Positions 1 to 7,512 of a stretch of DNA of 64,000 nt are shown piece after piece (within the stretch, counting starts at the first letter, position 1; the number at the start of each line of letters is the position of its first letter). The stretch lies in assembly GCA_043760555.1 (NCBI GenBank), contig JAYUOW010000254.1:1-64000 (forward strand), read 5' to 3'. The position numbers were made by a program, and so were the translations under genes. Origin of the DNA: JANMDR01 sp043760555. GTDB lineage: Bacteria; Pseudomonadota; Gammaproteobacteria; Burkholderiales; Usitatibacteraceae. The notes below the pieces were generated by a model. That model did not search any database. It saw nothing but the letters and a program-made list of their open reading frames with translations, and was not told the origin of the DNA.

Positions 1-516
1 GTGGTGTTTCTAGGTGTGTTTAGCTCGATTGTGTTCTTTGCGCCAGACATGGGCGGTTACTTTTTAGAATACGCTAATTTCGTAAAAGCGGATCCGCTAA
101 AAACGCCGGAGCACATTGCCCCCGTATGGTATTTCACCCCGTTCTACGCCATGTTGCGTGCCGTGCCTTCCATGTTCGGATCGCAGTTTCCGGGTGTGGC
201 AGTAATGGGTGGTGCCACCATGATTCTGTTTTTACTACCGTGGCTTGATCGCGGCAAAGTACGCTCGGTACGCTATCGCGGCCCAATTTACAAAAAATTC
301 TTAGCAGCCTTTGTCATTAGCTTTTTGGTGCTTGGTTATTTGGGTGTAGTACCAACAACGGTTTGGGGTCAATTGCCTGCTGCACTTGGCGGCGGCGATG
401 TGGCAACTTTGGCTGCGCGCGTGCTAACTGTTGTTTATTTCTCCTTCTTCATTCTTATGCCTTGGTACACCAAAGTAGATAAAGAATTACCAGAGCCAGA
501 AAGGGTAACAGGCTAA
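1..516 (+). CDS. petB: Cytochrome b of the bc1 complex, C-terminal part (cut by window edge)
   Basis: This is the C-terminal 171 residues of the membrane cytochrome b subunit of ubiquinol:cytochrome c reductase, which carries quinol-site residues and later transmembrane helices. The reading frame is open from base 1, so the real start lies outside the window. The segment IAPVWYFTPFYAMLRA contains the Qo-site PVWY version of the PEWY motif common in beta/gammaproteobacteria. At least three hydrophobic helices follow, including ones near residues 62-80, 98-118 and 138-156. The heme-ligand histidines belong to the missing N-terminal half. Its stop codon overlaps the petC start by one base (TAATG), so the two are translationally coupled in a pet operon. 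The identification is firm; only its truncation by the window edge is notable. Confidence 0.95.
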   Translation: MVFLGVFSSIVFFAPDMGGYFLEYANFVKADPLKTPEHIAPVWYFTPFYAMLRAVPSMFGSQFPGVAVMGGATMILFLLPWLDRGKVRSVRYRGPIYKKFLAAFVISFLVLGYLGVVPTTVWGQLPAALGGGDVATLAARVLTVVYFSFFILMPWYTKVDKELPEPERVTG

Positions 517-1280
517 TGAACGCACTTTTTCAAACCCTAAGTCATACTGTTCGCATGGTTGCTGCTGCATCCTTGCTGGCTTCGGCAACTTCATTTGCGG
601 CTGGCGGCGGTGATGTCAAGCTTGATCGCGCACCCGTTAATCCGAACGACCAAGCATCGCTGCAGCGTGGCGCACGTAACTTTGTGCAGTATTGCTTAAA
701 CTGCCACAACGCGCAGTTTATGCGCTACAGCCATTTAACTGGCATTGGTTTAACGGAAGAGCAAATCAAGACCAACTTGATGTTCACCACCGATAAAATT
801 AGTGATCCGATGATTTCAGCCCTTGATCCTAAAGACGCTAAATCATGGTTAGGTGCCATGCCTCCAGATTTAACGGTCATTGCCCGTTCGCGTACGCCAG
901 ATTGGCTTTACACATTCTTGCGTAGCTTTTATCACGACGACCAATCACCCAGTGGCTGGAACAACGAAGTGTTTAAAAACGTAGGTATGCCAAACCCGCT
1001 ACATGAATTACAAGGCGTGCAGTTGCGCCAAAAAGTAGGCGACAAAATCGGTGGTCACGGCCCTGAACCTGTCATGAAATTAGTAACGACCAATGCAGGC
1101 ACGATGACATCGCGCGAATATGATGCGTTTGTGGGTGATTTGGTTAACTACCTAGCTTATATGGCCGAGCCGCATAAAGTAGCGCGTCAGCAAATCGGCA
1201 TCAAAGTGTTGTTCTTTTTAGTGCTGATGTTCTTCGTTACCTTGTGGTTGAAAAACGAATACTGGAAAGACGTTAAATAG
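516..1280 (+). CDS. petC: Cytochrome c1 of the bc1 complex
   Basis: This is the c-type heme subunit that passes electrons from the Rieske protein to soluble cytochrome c on the periplasmic face. The 254-residue product has an N-terminal signal segment (residues about 12-29, ending SFAAG) and the heme c attachment motif CLNCH at residues 60-64. It also has an AMPPDL segment expected to supply the axial methionine, and one C-terminal membrane anchor (VLFFLVLMFFVTLWL) followed by a short charged cytoplasmic tail. Length and domain order are normal for proteobacterial cytochrome c1. The start is fixed by the 1-nt overlap with petB. A hairpin follows 20 bases after the stop and closes the operon. 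Confidence 0.97.
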   Translation: MNALFQTLSHTVRMVAAASLLASATSFAAGGGDVKLDRAPVNPNDQASLQRGARNFVQYCLNCHNAQFMRYSHLTGIGLTEEQIKTNLMFTTDKISDPMISALDPKDAKSWLGAMPPDLTVIARSRTPDWLYTFLRSFYHDDQSPSGWNNEVFKNVGMPNPLHELQGVQLRQKVGDKIGGHGPEPVMKLVTTNAGTMTSREYDAFVGDLVNYLAYMAEPHKVARQQIGIKVLFFLVLMFFVTLWLKNEYWKDVK

Positions 1281-1299
1281 CGCCTTAACGCTATTTCGG

Positions 1300-1325
1300 A
1301 AGCCGCGCAGTAAGCGCGGCTTTGC
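1300..1325 (+). terminator. Rho-independent terminator after petC
   Basis: A GC-rich stem (AAGCCGCGC pairing with GCGCGGCTT around a 5-nt loop) is followed by a short T-containing tract. It lies 20 bases downstream of the petC stop and before sspA, as expected for the end of the pet operon. Confidence 0.7.
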
Positions 1326-1434
1326 ATTTAAGCCATTGCAAGATTTGGGCGCTTTTGCATGTTATTTGCGCCCGCATTGGTGGATTTCTCTCGAAACCGC
1401 TTGAAACTTAAAACAAGAAAGTGTGGCTACTACT

Positions 1435-2034
1435 ATGATGACCCTCTACTCCGGCACCACCTGCCCGTTTAGTCACCGCTGCCGCATCGTCCTTTACGAA
1501 AAGGGCATGGACTTCCAAATTCTTGATGTTGACTTAATGAACAAGCCAGAAGATTTGGCCGTCATGAACCCGTATAACCGCACGCCAGTACTGGTTGAAC
1601 GCGAACTTATTTTGTACGAATCAAACATCATCAATGAATACATTGATGAGCGCTTTCCGCACCCGCAATTGATGCCTGCTGACCCAGTGATGCGCGCGCG
1701 CGCTAGATTGTTTTTGTTCCGTTTTGAACAAGAACTGTTTAACCACGTTGCTATTTTGGAATACGGCACGCCTAAGCAAGCTGATAAAGCACGCTTGATG
1801 ATTCGTGAAAACCTAATCCAAATTGCACCGATTTTCTTAAAGCAAAAATACATGCTGGGCGATGATTTTTCGATGCTCGATGTGGCTGTAGCGCCGCTAC
1901 TATGGCGCCTAGACCACTATCAAGTGGACATGCCAAAAGTATCCGCGCCGTTACTCAAATACGCCGAGCGTTTGTTCTCGCGCCAAGCTTTCATTGATTC
2001 GATGACCGCTTCTGAAAAGGCGATGCGTAAGTAA
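1435..2034 (+). CDS. sspA: Stringent starvation protein A (GST-fold RNA polymerase-associated protein)
   Basis: SspA is a glutathione S-transferase-fold protein that binds RNA polymerase and supports stress and stationary-phase transcription. The N-terminal thioredoxin-like half contains LYSGTTCPFSHRC, matching the family hallmark, followed by NRTPVLVERELILYESNIINEYIDE. The C-terminal half is the all-helical GST domain. I place the start at ATG 1435 (MMTLYSGTT), which gives 200 residues like known SspA proteins. A GTG at 1423, preceded by AAGAAAG, is possible and would add four residues. It sits directly upstream of sspB in the order typical of proteobacteria, where both follow the pet genes in many betaproteobacteria. 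Confidence 0.94.
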   Translation: MMTLYSGTTCPFSHRCRIVLYEKGMDFQILDVDLMNKPEDLAVMNPYNRTPVLVERELILYESNIINEYIDERFPHPQLMPADPVMRARARLFLFRFEQELFNHVAILEYGTPKQADKARLMIRENLIQIAPIFLKQKYMLGDDFSMLDVAVAPLLWRLDHYQVDMPKVSAPLLKYAERLFSRQAFIDSMTASEKAMRK

Positions 2035-2072
2035 AGGCAAGTTAAGCCGCCCAAGCCGCGCTGAACCTTATC

Positions 2073-2846
2073 ATGGTCGAACTTTCCACCAAGCCCTACC
2101 TAATCCGCGCCATTTACGAATGGTGCGCGGATTGTGGCTATACGCCCTATTTAAGCGTGCGCGTGGACGAAAATACCCGTGTGCCAATGGAATACGTGAA
2201 AGAGGGCGAAATCGTTTTAAATGTCGGGCATGGTGCCAGCCGCAACCTGACTATTTCAAACGACATCATTCAGTTTTCCGCCCGATTTAACGGTGTATCC
2301 CGCGAAATCGCCGTGCCAACTTATGCGGTGCAAGGCATCTTTGCAAGAGAGACCGGCAAAGGCGCATTCTTTGAAACCGAAGAAACGCCAGAACAATTTA
2401 GCATGGTCGATGATAAATCAACCCGCCCTCATGCTGAAGCAAAGCCTGGGTTACGGAGCGTGCATTTGGCTAGTGTGTCAACGCTAAATAGTGCCGACGA
2501 CGAAGGCGATCCCACCGAAGAAGGCGCGCCGCAAGCCGCCACCAACATCAACAGCATTCGCACCATGCGCTCCGTGCCTAATGTGCCCGCACGCACGGAT
2601 GCTGAAGTAAGCCAAAAAAACAGCGATGACAAGGCGCGGGCAAAGTTTCCCGCCGATCGCGTCGCAAAAAAAAGCGTTGGCCTGCCTTCGGCGTTACCAG
2701 CAGCAGCAACGCCAGCGCCAGCACCAGTCGCTGCGCCAAAACTCTCTGCTGCCCCATCGACGCCGCCCACCGATGACACGCCACCCGCATCACCGGCAGG
2801 TGCCAACAACGGCGGCAAAAAAAGCGGGCTCCGCGTCATAAAATAA
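2073..2846 (+). CDS. sspB: ClpXP protease specificity-enhancing factor SspB
   Basis: SspB is the adaptor that binds ssrA-tagged peptides and delivers them to ClpXP. Residues 1 to about 105 form the conserved substrate-binding domain (for example KPYLIRAIYEWCADCGYTPYL and EIVLNVGHGASRNL). The extreme C-terminus, GLRVIK, matches the ClpX-binding XB tail motif. Between them lies a long low-complexity linker rich in Ala, Pro, Ser and Thr (about residues 115-245). That makes the protein 257 residues, against about 165 in E. coli. The linker DNA is strongly repetitive, which creates several spurious antisense frames. It lies 38 bases after sspA, most likely in the same transcript. Confidence 0.95.
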   Translation: MVELSTKPYLIRAIYEWCADCGYTPYLSVRVDENTRVPMEYVKEGEIVLNVGHGASRNLTISNDIIQFSARFNGVSREIAVPTYAVQGIFARETGKGAFFETEETPEQFSMVDDKSTRPHAEAKPGLRSVHLASVSTLNSADDEGDPTEEGAPQAATNINSIRTMRSVPNVPARTDAEVSQKNSDDKARAKFPADRVAKKSVGLPSALPAAATPAPAPVAAPKLSAAPSTPPTDDTPPASPAGANNGGKKSGLRVIK

Positions 2847-2948
2847 GCGCCAGCGTAGAACCCCAGCAAGCTATGGCAAACTAGCGCAGTTGAATTCACT
2901 AACTCGCAAACGTGTCAATGTGCCACTGTGCCTCAGGAGAGCAATTAG

Positions 2949-3407
2949 ATGACGACTATCACCGTCGCAGAACTACTCGCAGACAAAGCCAAACAAACTG
3001 GCTCTTACGCCCTCTACAGCTTGCCGCCCGCAGCACCCGTCGCGGATGCCGTGACGATGATGGCCACCAAAAAAATCAGCTCCGTGCTAGTGATGGAAGG
3101 CGACAAAATGCTCGGCCTAATCACTTTGCGTGAACTGCTTCACGGCCTGCACGCCAATGATAATTCCCTTGTGTCCGCCACCTGCGCCCACATCATGAAA
3201 GCCAATCCCCCCATTGCCAAAGATGATGATTCGATTGACTACCTGCGCGGCCTAATGACCGAGCTCCACATCACCCACGTCCCGGTAATGCACGGCGAAA
3301 GTTTGCGCGGCATTTTGTCGTTCCACGACATCGCCCGCAGCGCGATTAAAGACGCGGCGTTTGAAAATAAATTGCTGAAGCAATATATTAAAAATTGGCC
3401 GGAGTAA
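2949..3407 (+). CDS. CBS-domain pair protein
   Basis: This 152-residue cytoplasmic protein consists almost entirely of two CBS motifs, a fold that binds adenosyl ligands such as AMP, ATP or SAM. The first repeat spans about residues 20-75 (PVADAVTMMATKKISSVLVMEGDKMLG) and the second about 85-140 (CAHIMKANPPIAKDDDSIDYLRGLM, then HVPVMHGESLRGILS). There is no catalytic domain. A good ribosome-binding site (AGGAG) precedes ATG 2949. It stands about 100 bases after sspB and may be independently transcribed. Stand-alone CBS proteins of this type are common in Burkholderiales, but the ligand and partner are not known. Confidence 0.85.
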   Translation: MTTITVAELLADKAKQTGSYALYSLPPAAPVADAVTMMATKKISSVLVMEGDKMLGLITLRELLHGLHANDNSLVSATCAHIMKANPPIAKDDDSIDYLRGLMTELHITHVPVMHGESLRGILSFHDIARSAIKDAAFENKLLKQYIKNWPE

Positions 3408-3426
3408 GACGGTGATAGCGACATCT

Positions 3427-3602
3427 CGTAGCCCAGCTCAAGCAGCAGCGCAGCGGCGGCGATAGCTGGGACGGTGCCAAAAAAATGGCAGTTGTCGGTT
3501 TCAATCACCGACCCGGCTATCGCCTCGGCTGCGCCGACGCTTGAGCCGGGCTACGATCCTAGAGATACCGGCATCCCGTAGCCCAGCTCGAGCCGGGCTA
3601 CG
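3427..3602. repeat. Intergenic palindromic repeat cluster of the GTAGCCC..GGGCTAC type
   Basis: The 281-base gap between the CBS gene and ilvA holds two hairpin-forming units. The outer one pairs the arm at 3427-3443 (CGTAGCCCAGCTCAAGC) imperfectly with the arm at 3539-3555 (GCTTGAGCCGGGCTACG). The second is a compact 26-bp palindrome at 3577-3602 with the same arms (CGTAGCCCAGCTC / GAGCCGGGCTACG). Arms of this type occur as REP-like repeats in many proteobacteria. Its sequence differs from the 35-bp element family found elsewhere in this window. Confidence 0.75.
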
Positions 3603-3648
3603 ATCCCGCGATGCAGAGGTTGATAATTCGCTGGATGTAAATTGAGTA

Positions 3649-3683
3649 GGCTGAAGACGCCCTATAATAGGGCATCTTCAGCC
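3649..3683. repeat. 35-bp palindromic element, copy 1
   Basis: This is the best-preserved copy. Arms GGCTGAAGACGCCCTAT and ATAGGGCATCTTCAGCC pair around a single central A with one mismatch. It ends 5 bases beyond the ilvA stop (minus strand), so its hairpin could also serve as the ilvA transcription terminator. Confidence 0.9.
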
Positions 3684-3688
3684 CATCT

Positions 3689-5203
3689 CTACTTCAAAAA
3701 CAACGTATAAGCCGGATTTTCCGTCTCATCCGCATACGCCAAATCGAGCTTTTTAAAAAACGCCACCATCGCCGCCCGCTCCGATTTTGGCACTTGCAAT
3801 CCCACCAACACCCGCGCCACATCCGCCCCGTGATTACGGTAGTGGAATAGGGTGATGTTCCAGCTTGGGCTCATGCCGGTTAAAAACGCCATGAGGGCGC
3901 CGGGGCGCTCGGGGAATTCTAGGCGGAACAATTGCTCATCCACCGCCAACGCCGACCGGCCGCCGACCAAATGCCGCACATGCAGCTTCGCCATTTCGTC
4001 GTTGCTTAAATCCGTGGTGCTGAAGCCAGCGGTTTTGAAGTGCGCCACCAGTTTTTTTGATTCTGCCTGCGCCGCAATTTGCAGGCCAACAAATAGGTGC
4101 GCGATCTTGGCGTCAGCCACACGGTAATTAAATTCCGTTACGTTGCGCGAGCCAATTAGGGCGCAAAAGCGCTTAAAGCTGCCGCGTTCTTCTGGCACCG
4201 TTACCGCAAACAGCGCTTCGTGATGTTCACCTAATTGCGCGCGTTCAGCCACGAAGCGCAAGCGGTCAAAATTCATATTGGCACCGCAGCAAATCGCGAC
4301 GAATGTTTTCCCCTTGGCTTTATTTGTCGTCGCGTATTTTTTAATCGCTGCTACCGCCAAGCCGCCAGATGGCTCCATCACGCTGCGGGTGTCTTGATAA
4401 ATATCTTTGATGGCAGCACAAATTTCATCGGTTGATACCAACACAAAATCATCCACCAATTCTTTCACCATGCGGAAGGTTTCTTCGCCCACTTGTTTTA
4501 CCGCCACGCCATCGGCAAACATATTGACGTAATCTAGCTTTACCCGCTTATTCGCCTTTACCGATTGCACCATGGCGCAAGAATCTGCTGGCTGCACGCC
4601 GATGATTTTTGTCGTGGGCGATATGGCCTTCACATAGGCGGCGATGCCCGAAATTAGGCCACCTCCACCGATCGGCACAAAAATCGCATCAATCGGACGC
4701 TGAAATTGGCGCAGAATTTCCATGCCGATTGTGCCTTGTCCGGCGATCACCAGTGGGTCGTCATACGGATGCACAAAGGTCATTTTTTTCTTCGTGGCGA
4801 GTGCGTTGGCGTGGGTGTTGGCTTCAAAAAAACTATCGCCATGCAACACCACATTGGCACCGCGCGCTTTTACCGCGTTCACTTTAATGGCGGGTGTAGT
4901 AAGCGGCATCACGATGGTGGCGCTGCAATTTAAGCGTTGCGCGGCTAGTGCCACACCTTGCGCATGGTTGCCAGCGCTGGCGCAAATCACGCCGCGATTT
5001 AATTCGACTTGCGTCAAGTGCGCCATTTTGTTGTACGCGCCGCGCAACTTAAACGAAAACACCGGTTGGGTATCTTCGCGCTTTAATAGCACTTGATTGT
5101 TGACGCTGGCCGAAATGCCAGCGGCAAGTTCAAGCGCACTTTCAATAGCAACATCGTACACACGGGCAGTTAAAATGCGTTTTAAATAATCGTTGGTTTT
5201 CAT
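3689..5203 (-). CDS. ilvA: Threonine dehydratase (biosynthetic, PLP-dependent)
   Basis: IlvA converts L-threonine to 2-oxobutanoate and ammonia, the committed step to isoleucine. The catalytic fold-II PLP domain spans about residues 1-320. The PLP lysine is K52 in FSFKLRGAYNKM, and the phosphate-binding glycine loop is IGGGGLISGIA (around residue 180). The C-terminal 180 residues hold two ACT-like regulatory domains (FAVTVPEERGSFKRF and FRLEFPERPGALMAF), so the long biosynthetic, allosterically regulated form is expected. Length 504 is normal. It is divergent from rpiA with a 66-base gap between the two starts. Palindromic element copy 1 lies just past its stop. Confidence 0.97.
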   Translation of the reverse strand: MKTNDYLKRILTARVYDVAIESALELAAGISASVNNQVLLKREDTQPVFSFKLRGAYNKMAHLTQVELNRGVICASAGNHAQGVALAAQRLNCSATIVMPLTTPAIKVNAVKARGANVVLHGDSFFEANTHANALATKKKMTFVHPYDDPLVIAGQGTIGMEILRQFQRPIDAIFVPIGGGGLISGIAAYVKAISPTTKIIGVQPADSCAMVQSVKANKRVKLDYVNMFADGVAVKQVGEETFRMVKELVDDFVLVSTDEICAAIKDIYQDTRSVMEPSGGLAVAAIKKYATTNKAKGKTFVAICCGANMNFDRLRFVAERAQLGEHHEALFAVTVPEERGSFKRFCALIGSRNVTEFNYRVADAKIAHLFVGLQIAAQAESKKLVAHFKTAGFSTTDLSNDEMAKLHVRHLVGGRSALAVDEQLFRLEFPERPGALMAFLTGMSPSWNITLFHYRNHGADVARVLVGLQVPKSERAAMVAFFKKLDLAYADETENPAYTLFLK

Positions 5204-5269
5204 TGTCGTTTTATATTTTTGTTGCGTAAAAAAAGCATAATAGTATTTTATCGGAATAAGTCGTCAAAA

Positions 5270-5950
5270 ATGTCCCCCCAAGACCAACAAAAACAAGCCG
5301 TGGCGCAGGCCGCCCTTAAATACATCGAAGAAAACGCCATTATTGGCGTTGGCACGGGTTCCACTGTCAATTTCTTCATTCAGGCGCTTCTAGCCGCCCC
5401 AATTTGCGTTAAAGCCGCTGTTTCAAGCTCGGTTGCCAGTGCGGAATTGCTGCGCAAAGGCGGTATTGAAGTGATAGACCTAAACGATAGCGGTGCGCTC
5501 GATGTTTATGTCGATGGCGCCGACGAAGTGACGGCAAATTTGCACATGATCAAAGGCGGTGGTGCCGCCCTCACGCGTGAAAAAATTGTCGCTGCTGCGT
5601 CGCGCCAATTTGTGTGCATTGCCGATGGTAGTAAATTGGTTAAAAAGCTAGGCAAATTCCCACTGCCCGTCGAAGTGATTCCCGTGGCGCGCAGCTACGT
5701 GGCGCGCGAGCTTACGCAGTTGGGCGGCGTGCCTGAGTGGCGGGTGCGTGATGGCAAGCCAGTGGTTACTGATAACGGTAATGCGATTTTGGACGTATAC
5801 GAACTTAATATCGCCGACCCCGTTGCGCTTGAATCGCAAATAAATCAAATAGCCGGTGTGGTCTGCAACGGCCTATTTGCGCGGCGCGGCGCGAATATTT
5901 TGCTATTGGCAGAACCCGATGGTGTGCGTACCATTAAGGCAACGGGGTAG
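5270..5950 (+). CDS. rpiA: Ribose-5-phosphate isomerase A
   Basis: RpiA interconverts ribose-5-phosphate and ribulose-5-phosphate in the non-oxidative pentose phosphate pathway. The protein starts MSPQDQQKQAVAQAALKYI and carries the phosphate-binding GVGTGST (residues 26-32). It also has the family active-site segments DGADEV and KGGGAALTREKIVA. I chose ATG 5270 because it matches the usual RpiA N-terminus and length (226 residues). The frame stays open upstream to 5219, but that extra segment is not family-like and overlaps the divergent promoter region shared with ilvA. Confidence 0.96.
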   Translation: MSPQDQQKQAVAQAALKYIEENAIIGVGTGSTVNFFIQALLAAPICVKAAVSSSVASAELLRKGGIEVIDLNDSGALDVYVDGADEVTANLHMIKGGGAALTREKIVAAASRQFVCIADGSKLVKKLGKFPLPVEVIPVARSYVARELTQLGGVPEWRVRDGKPVVTDNGNAILDVYELNIADPVALESQINQIAGVVCNGLFARRGANILLLAEPDGVRTIKATG

Positions 5951-6025
5951 CACACGCGCAGTCATATTTCTGTCATCATATTTTGATATTCTATAAGTAG
6001 CTCATTTTTTAAAAAGATAAATGCC

Positions 6026-6736
6026 ATGCCCGCAGATCATATGTCCAAACGTTTTGATGCCGAACTAGAAGCCGTGCGCTCGCGCGTACTGCAAATGGGC
6101 GGCTTGGTAGAAATGCAAATTACCCGTGCCATGGATGCCCTAGGGCGTGGCGATATGGAACTGGCCGATCAAGTGATCGCCGACGATCGTCGCGTAAACG
6201 ACCTTGAAATCGGCATTGACGATGATTGCACCCACATCATCGCCAAGCGTCAACCCACAGCGGGCGATTTGCGCATGGTAATGGTAGTGGTAAAAACAAT
6301 TACCGACTTAGAGCGTATTGGTGACGAAGCGCAAAAAATCGCGCGGATGGCTAAGCTAATTTATAAGCAAGACCGCCTGTTATCAACCCGCTTCGCTGAG
6401 GTGCGCTACGCTAGCTCAGTGGCTCTTGAAATGCTTAAAACATCGCTCGACGCCTTTGCCCGCCTCGATATGGCAGCGGCCGCCCGCGTGGTAAAGCAAG
6501 ACCAAATTGTGGATGAGCAATTCCGCGCCATCATGCGTCAGCTCATCACCTTCATGATGGAAGACCCGCGCACCATATCTGCTTCCATTGATATTCTGTT
6601 TATCGCTAAAGCCATCGAACGCATCGGTGACCATGCTAAAAACATGAGCGAATACGTGGTGTACATGGTGAAGGGCCGCGACGTGCGCCACATTAGCCCG
6701 GAAGAATTTGAGCGCGAAACGAAGTCTATTGACTAA
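6026..6736 (+). CDS. phoU: Phosphate-specific transport system regulator PhoU
   Basis: PhoU is a helical, metal-binding protein that links the Pst phosphate transporter to the PhoR sensor. The 236-residue sequence shows two PhoU repeats with the acidic metal-binding pattern (DLEIGIDDDCTHIIAKRQPTAGDLR and DLERIGDEAQKIAR in the first, AIERIGDHAKNMSEYVVYMVKG in the second). Translation may begin at ATG 6026 or at the internal ATG 6041 (MSKRFDAELEAVR), which is closer to the usual start. No pst or pho genes are adjacent. Its terminator lies inside the end of the convergent neighbouring gene. Confidence 0.96.
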   Translation: MPADHMSKRFDAELEAVRSRVLQMGGLVEMQITRAMDALGRGDMELADQVIADDRRVNDLEIGIDDDCTHIIAKRQPTAGDLRMVMVVVKTITDLERIGDEAQKIARMAKLIYKQDRLLSTRFAEVRYASSVALEMLKTSLDAFARLDMAAAARVVKQDQIVDEQFRAIMRQLITFMMEDPRTISASIDILFIAKAIERIGDHAKNMSEYVVYMVKGRDVRHISPEEFERETKSID

Positions 6737-6741
6737 GCAAT

Positions 6742-7512
6742 TTAGTTGGGTGGTTGATCTGGTGGCACCGCTTCGGCGGTGCCATTTTTATTTGTGTCGT
6801 CCGCGCTTTGGTCGGTCAAGTCGAACACGCTCACGTAACTCGTGTAGCTGCAAATAAAAAATAGTGGCACCACCACAAAAAAGCCGATGCCCAGCGTAAA
6901 CAAAATGACGAAAACAGACATAAACATCAACGCGCAAAAAACCAACGCGGCACCAATATTGCTAAAGCCTGCAAACAAACTCCAGCGCAACGCGTGCGAC
7001 AGCGGCATTGGGTGCAGCGCCAGTAACGGCACCGTAAACCACAGCAACACCTTCACGATGACAAGCATACCCATCGCCAGCCACAGCGTGCCTCGATGCG
7101 GCTGTAGTTGTGCGATGTAGGCCATTATTTGTGGCTGGGTTTCCAAGTTGGTAGGCAAGGGCACACCAGCTGCCGACATGCCCGAGGCAATCAGCAGTTC
7201 ACACAAAAGTGTCATCGAGCCCACCGCCATCAGCGCGCGGCCATTGGTTTTGAACGCCAAAAAAAGATGTGCGGGCGAAATCGGCTTGCCCGCCAATTGA
7301 TCGCGACAGGCGATCATCATGCCGCCAACCAAAATAGGCGTCACTAAAGCCAGCGCCAAACTATTCACAAACGGAATCAGCGCCAGCACAAACGTAATGC
7401 CCAGCCATGCGCCCATGATGCCCATCCAAGCAGTCAAGTTGCCGCTAAAAATCTGCCACGCCGCCTTCACCCAGCGCAACGGTTCAAGCATGGGAACATC
7501 GCGCGTTTTCAT
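6742..7512 (-). CDS. BPSS1780-family integral membrane protein
   Basis: This 256-residue polytopic inner-membrane protein has about six hydrophobic segments (for example TAWMGIMGAWLGITFVLAL, LALALVTPILVGGMMIA and FMSVFVILFTLGIGFFVVV). A short N-terminal amphipathic region includes LEPLRWVKAAWQIFSGNL. That N-terminus and overall shape match the BPSS1780 membrane family of Burkholderiales, whose function is unknown. Its ATG overlaps the thrB stop by 4 bases (ATGA), so it is translated as the second gene of a thrB operon, an arrangement seen in related genomes. The last ~20 codons contain the phoU terminator of the opposite strand. Confidence 0.8.
   Translation of the reverse strand: MKTRDVPMLEPLRWVKAAWQIFSGNLTAWMGIMGAWLGITFVLALIPFVNSLALALVTPILVGGMMIACRDQLAGKPISPAHLFLAFKTNGRALMAVGSMTLLCELLIASGMSAAGVPLPTNLETQPQIMAYIAQLQPHRGTLWLAMGMLVIVKVLLWFTVPLLALHPMPLSHALRWSLFAGFSNIGAALVFCALMFMSVFVILFTLGIGFFVVVPLFFICSYTSYVSVFDLTDQSADDTNKNGTAEAVPPDQPPN
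6763..6790 (+). terminator. UUCG-capped terminator for phoU inside the convergent gene
   Basis: A perfect 9-bp stem (TGGCACCGC / GCGGTGCCA) with a TTCG tetraloop is followed by TTTTTATTT on the plus strand. It lies 27 bases after the phoU stop and entirely within the last codons of the minus-strand membrane-protein gene, so that protein's C-terminal tail is shaped by the terminator. Confidence 0.85.

Noticed and set aside
2429..2899. Antisense and alternative frames over the sspB linker
   Set aside because: The linker DNA is Ala/Pro-rich and repetitive, which keeps other frames open by composition alone. SspB's C-terminal XB motif shows which frame is real.
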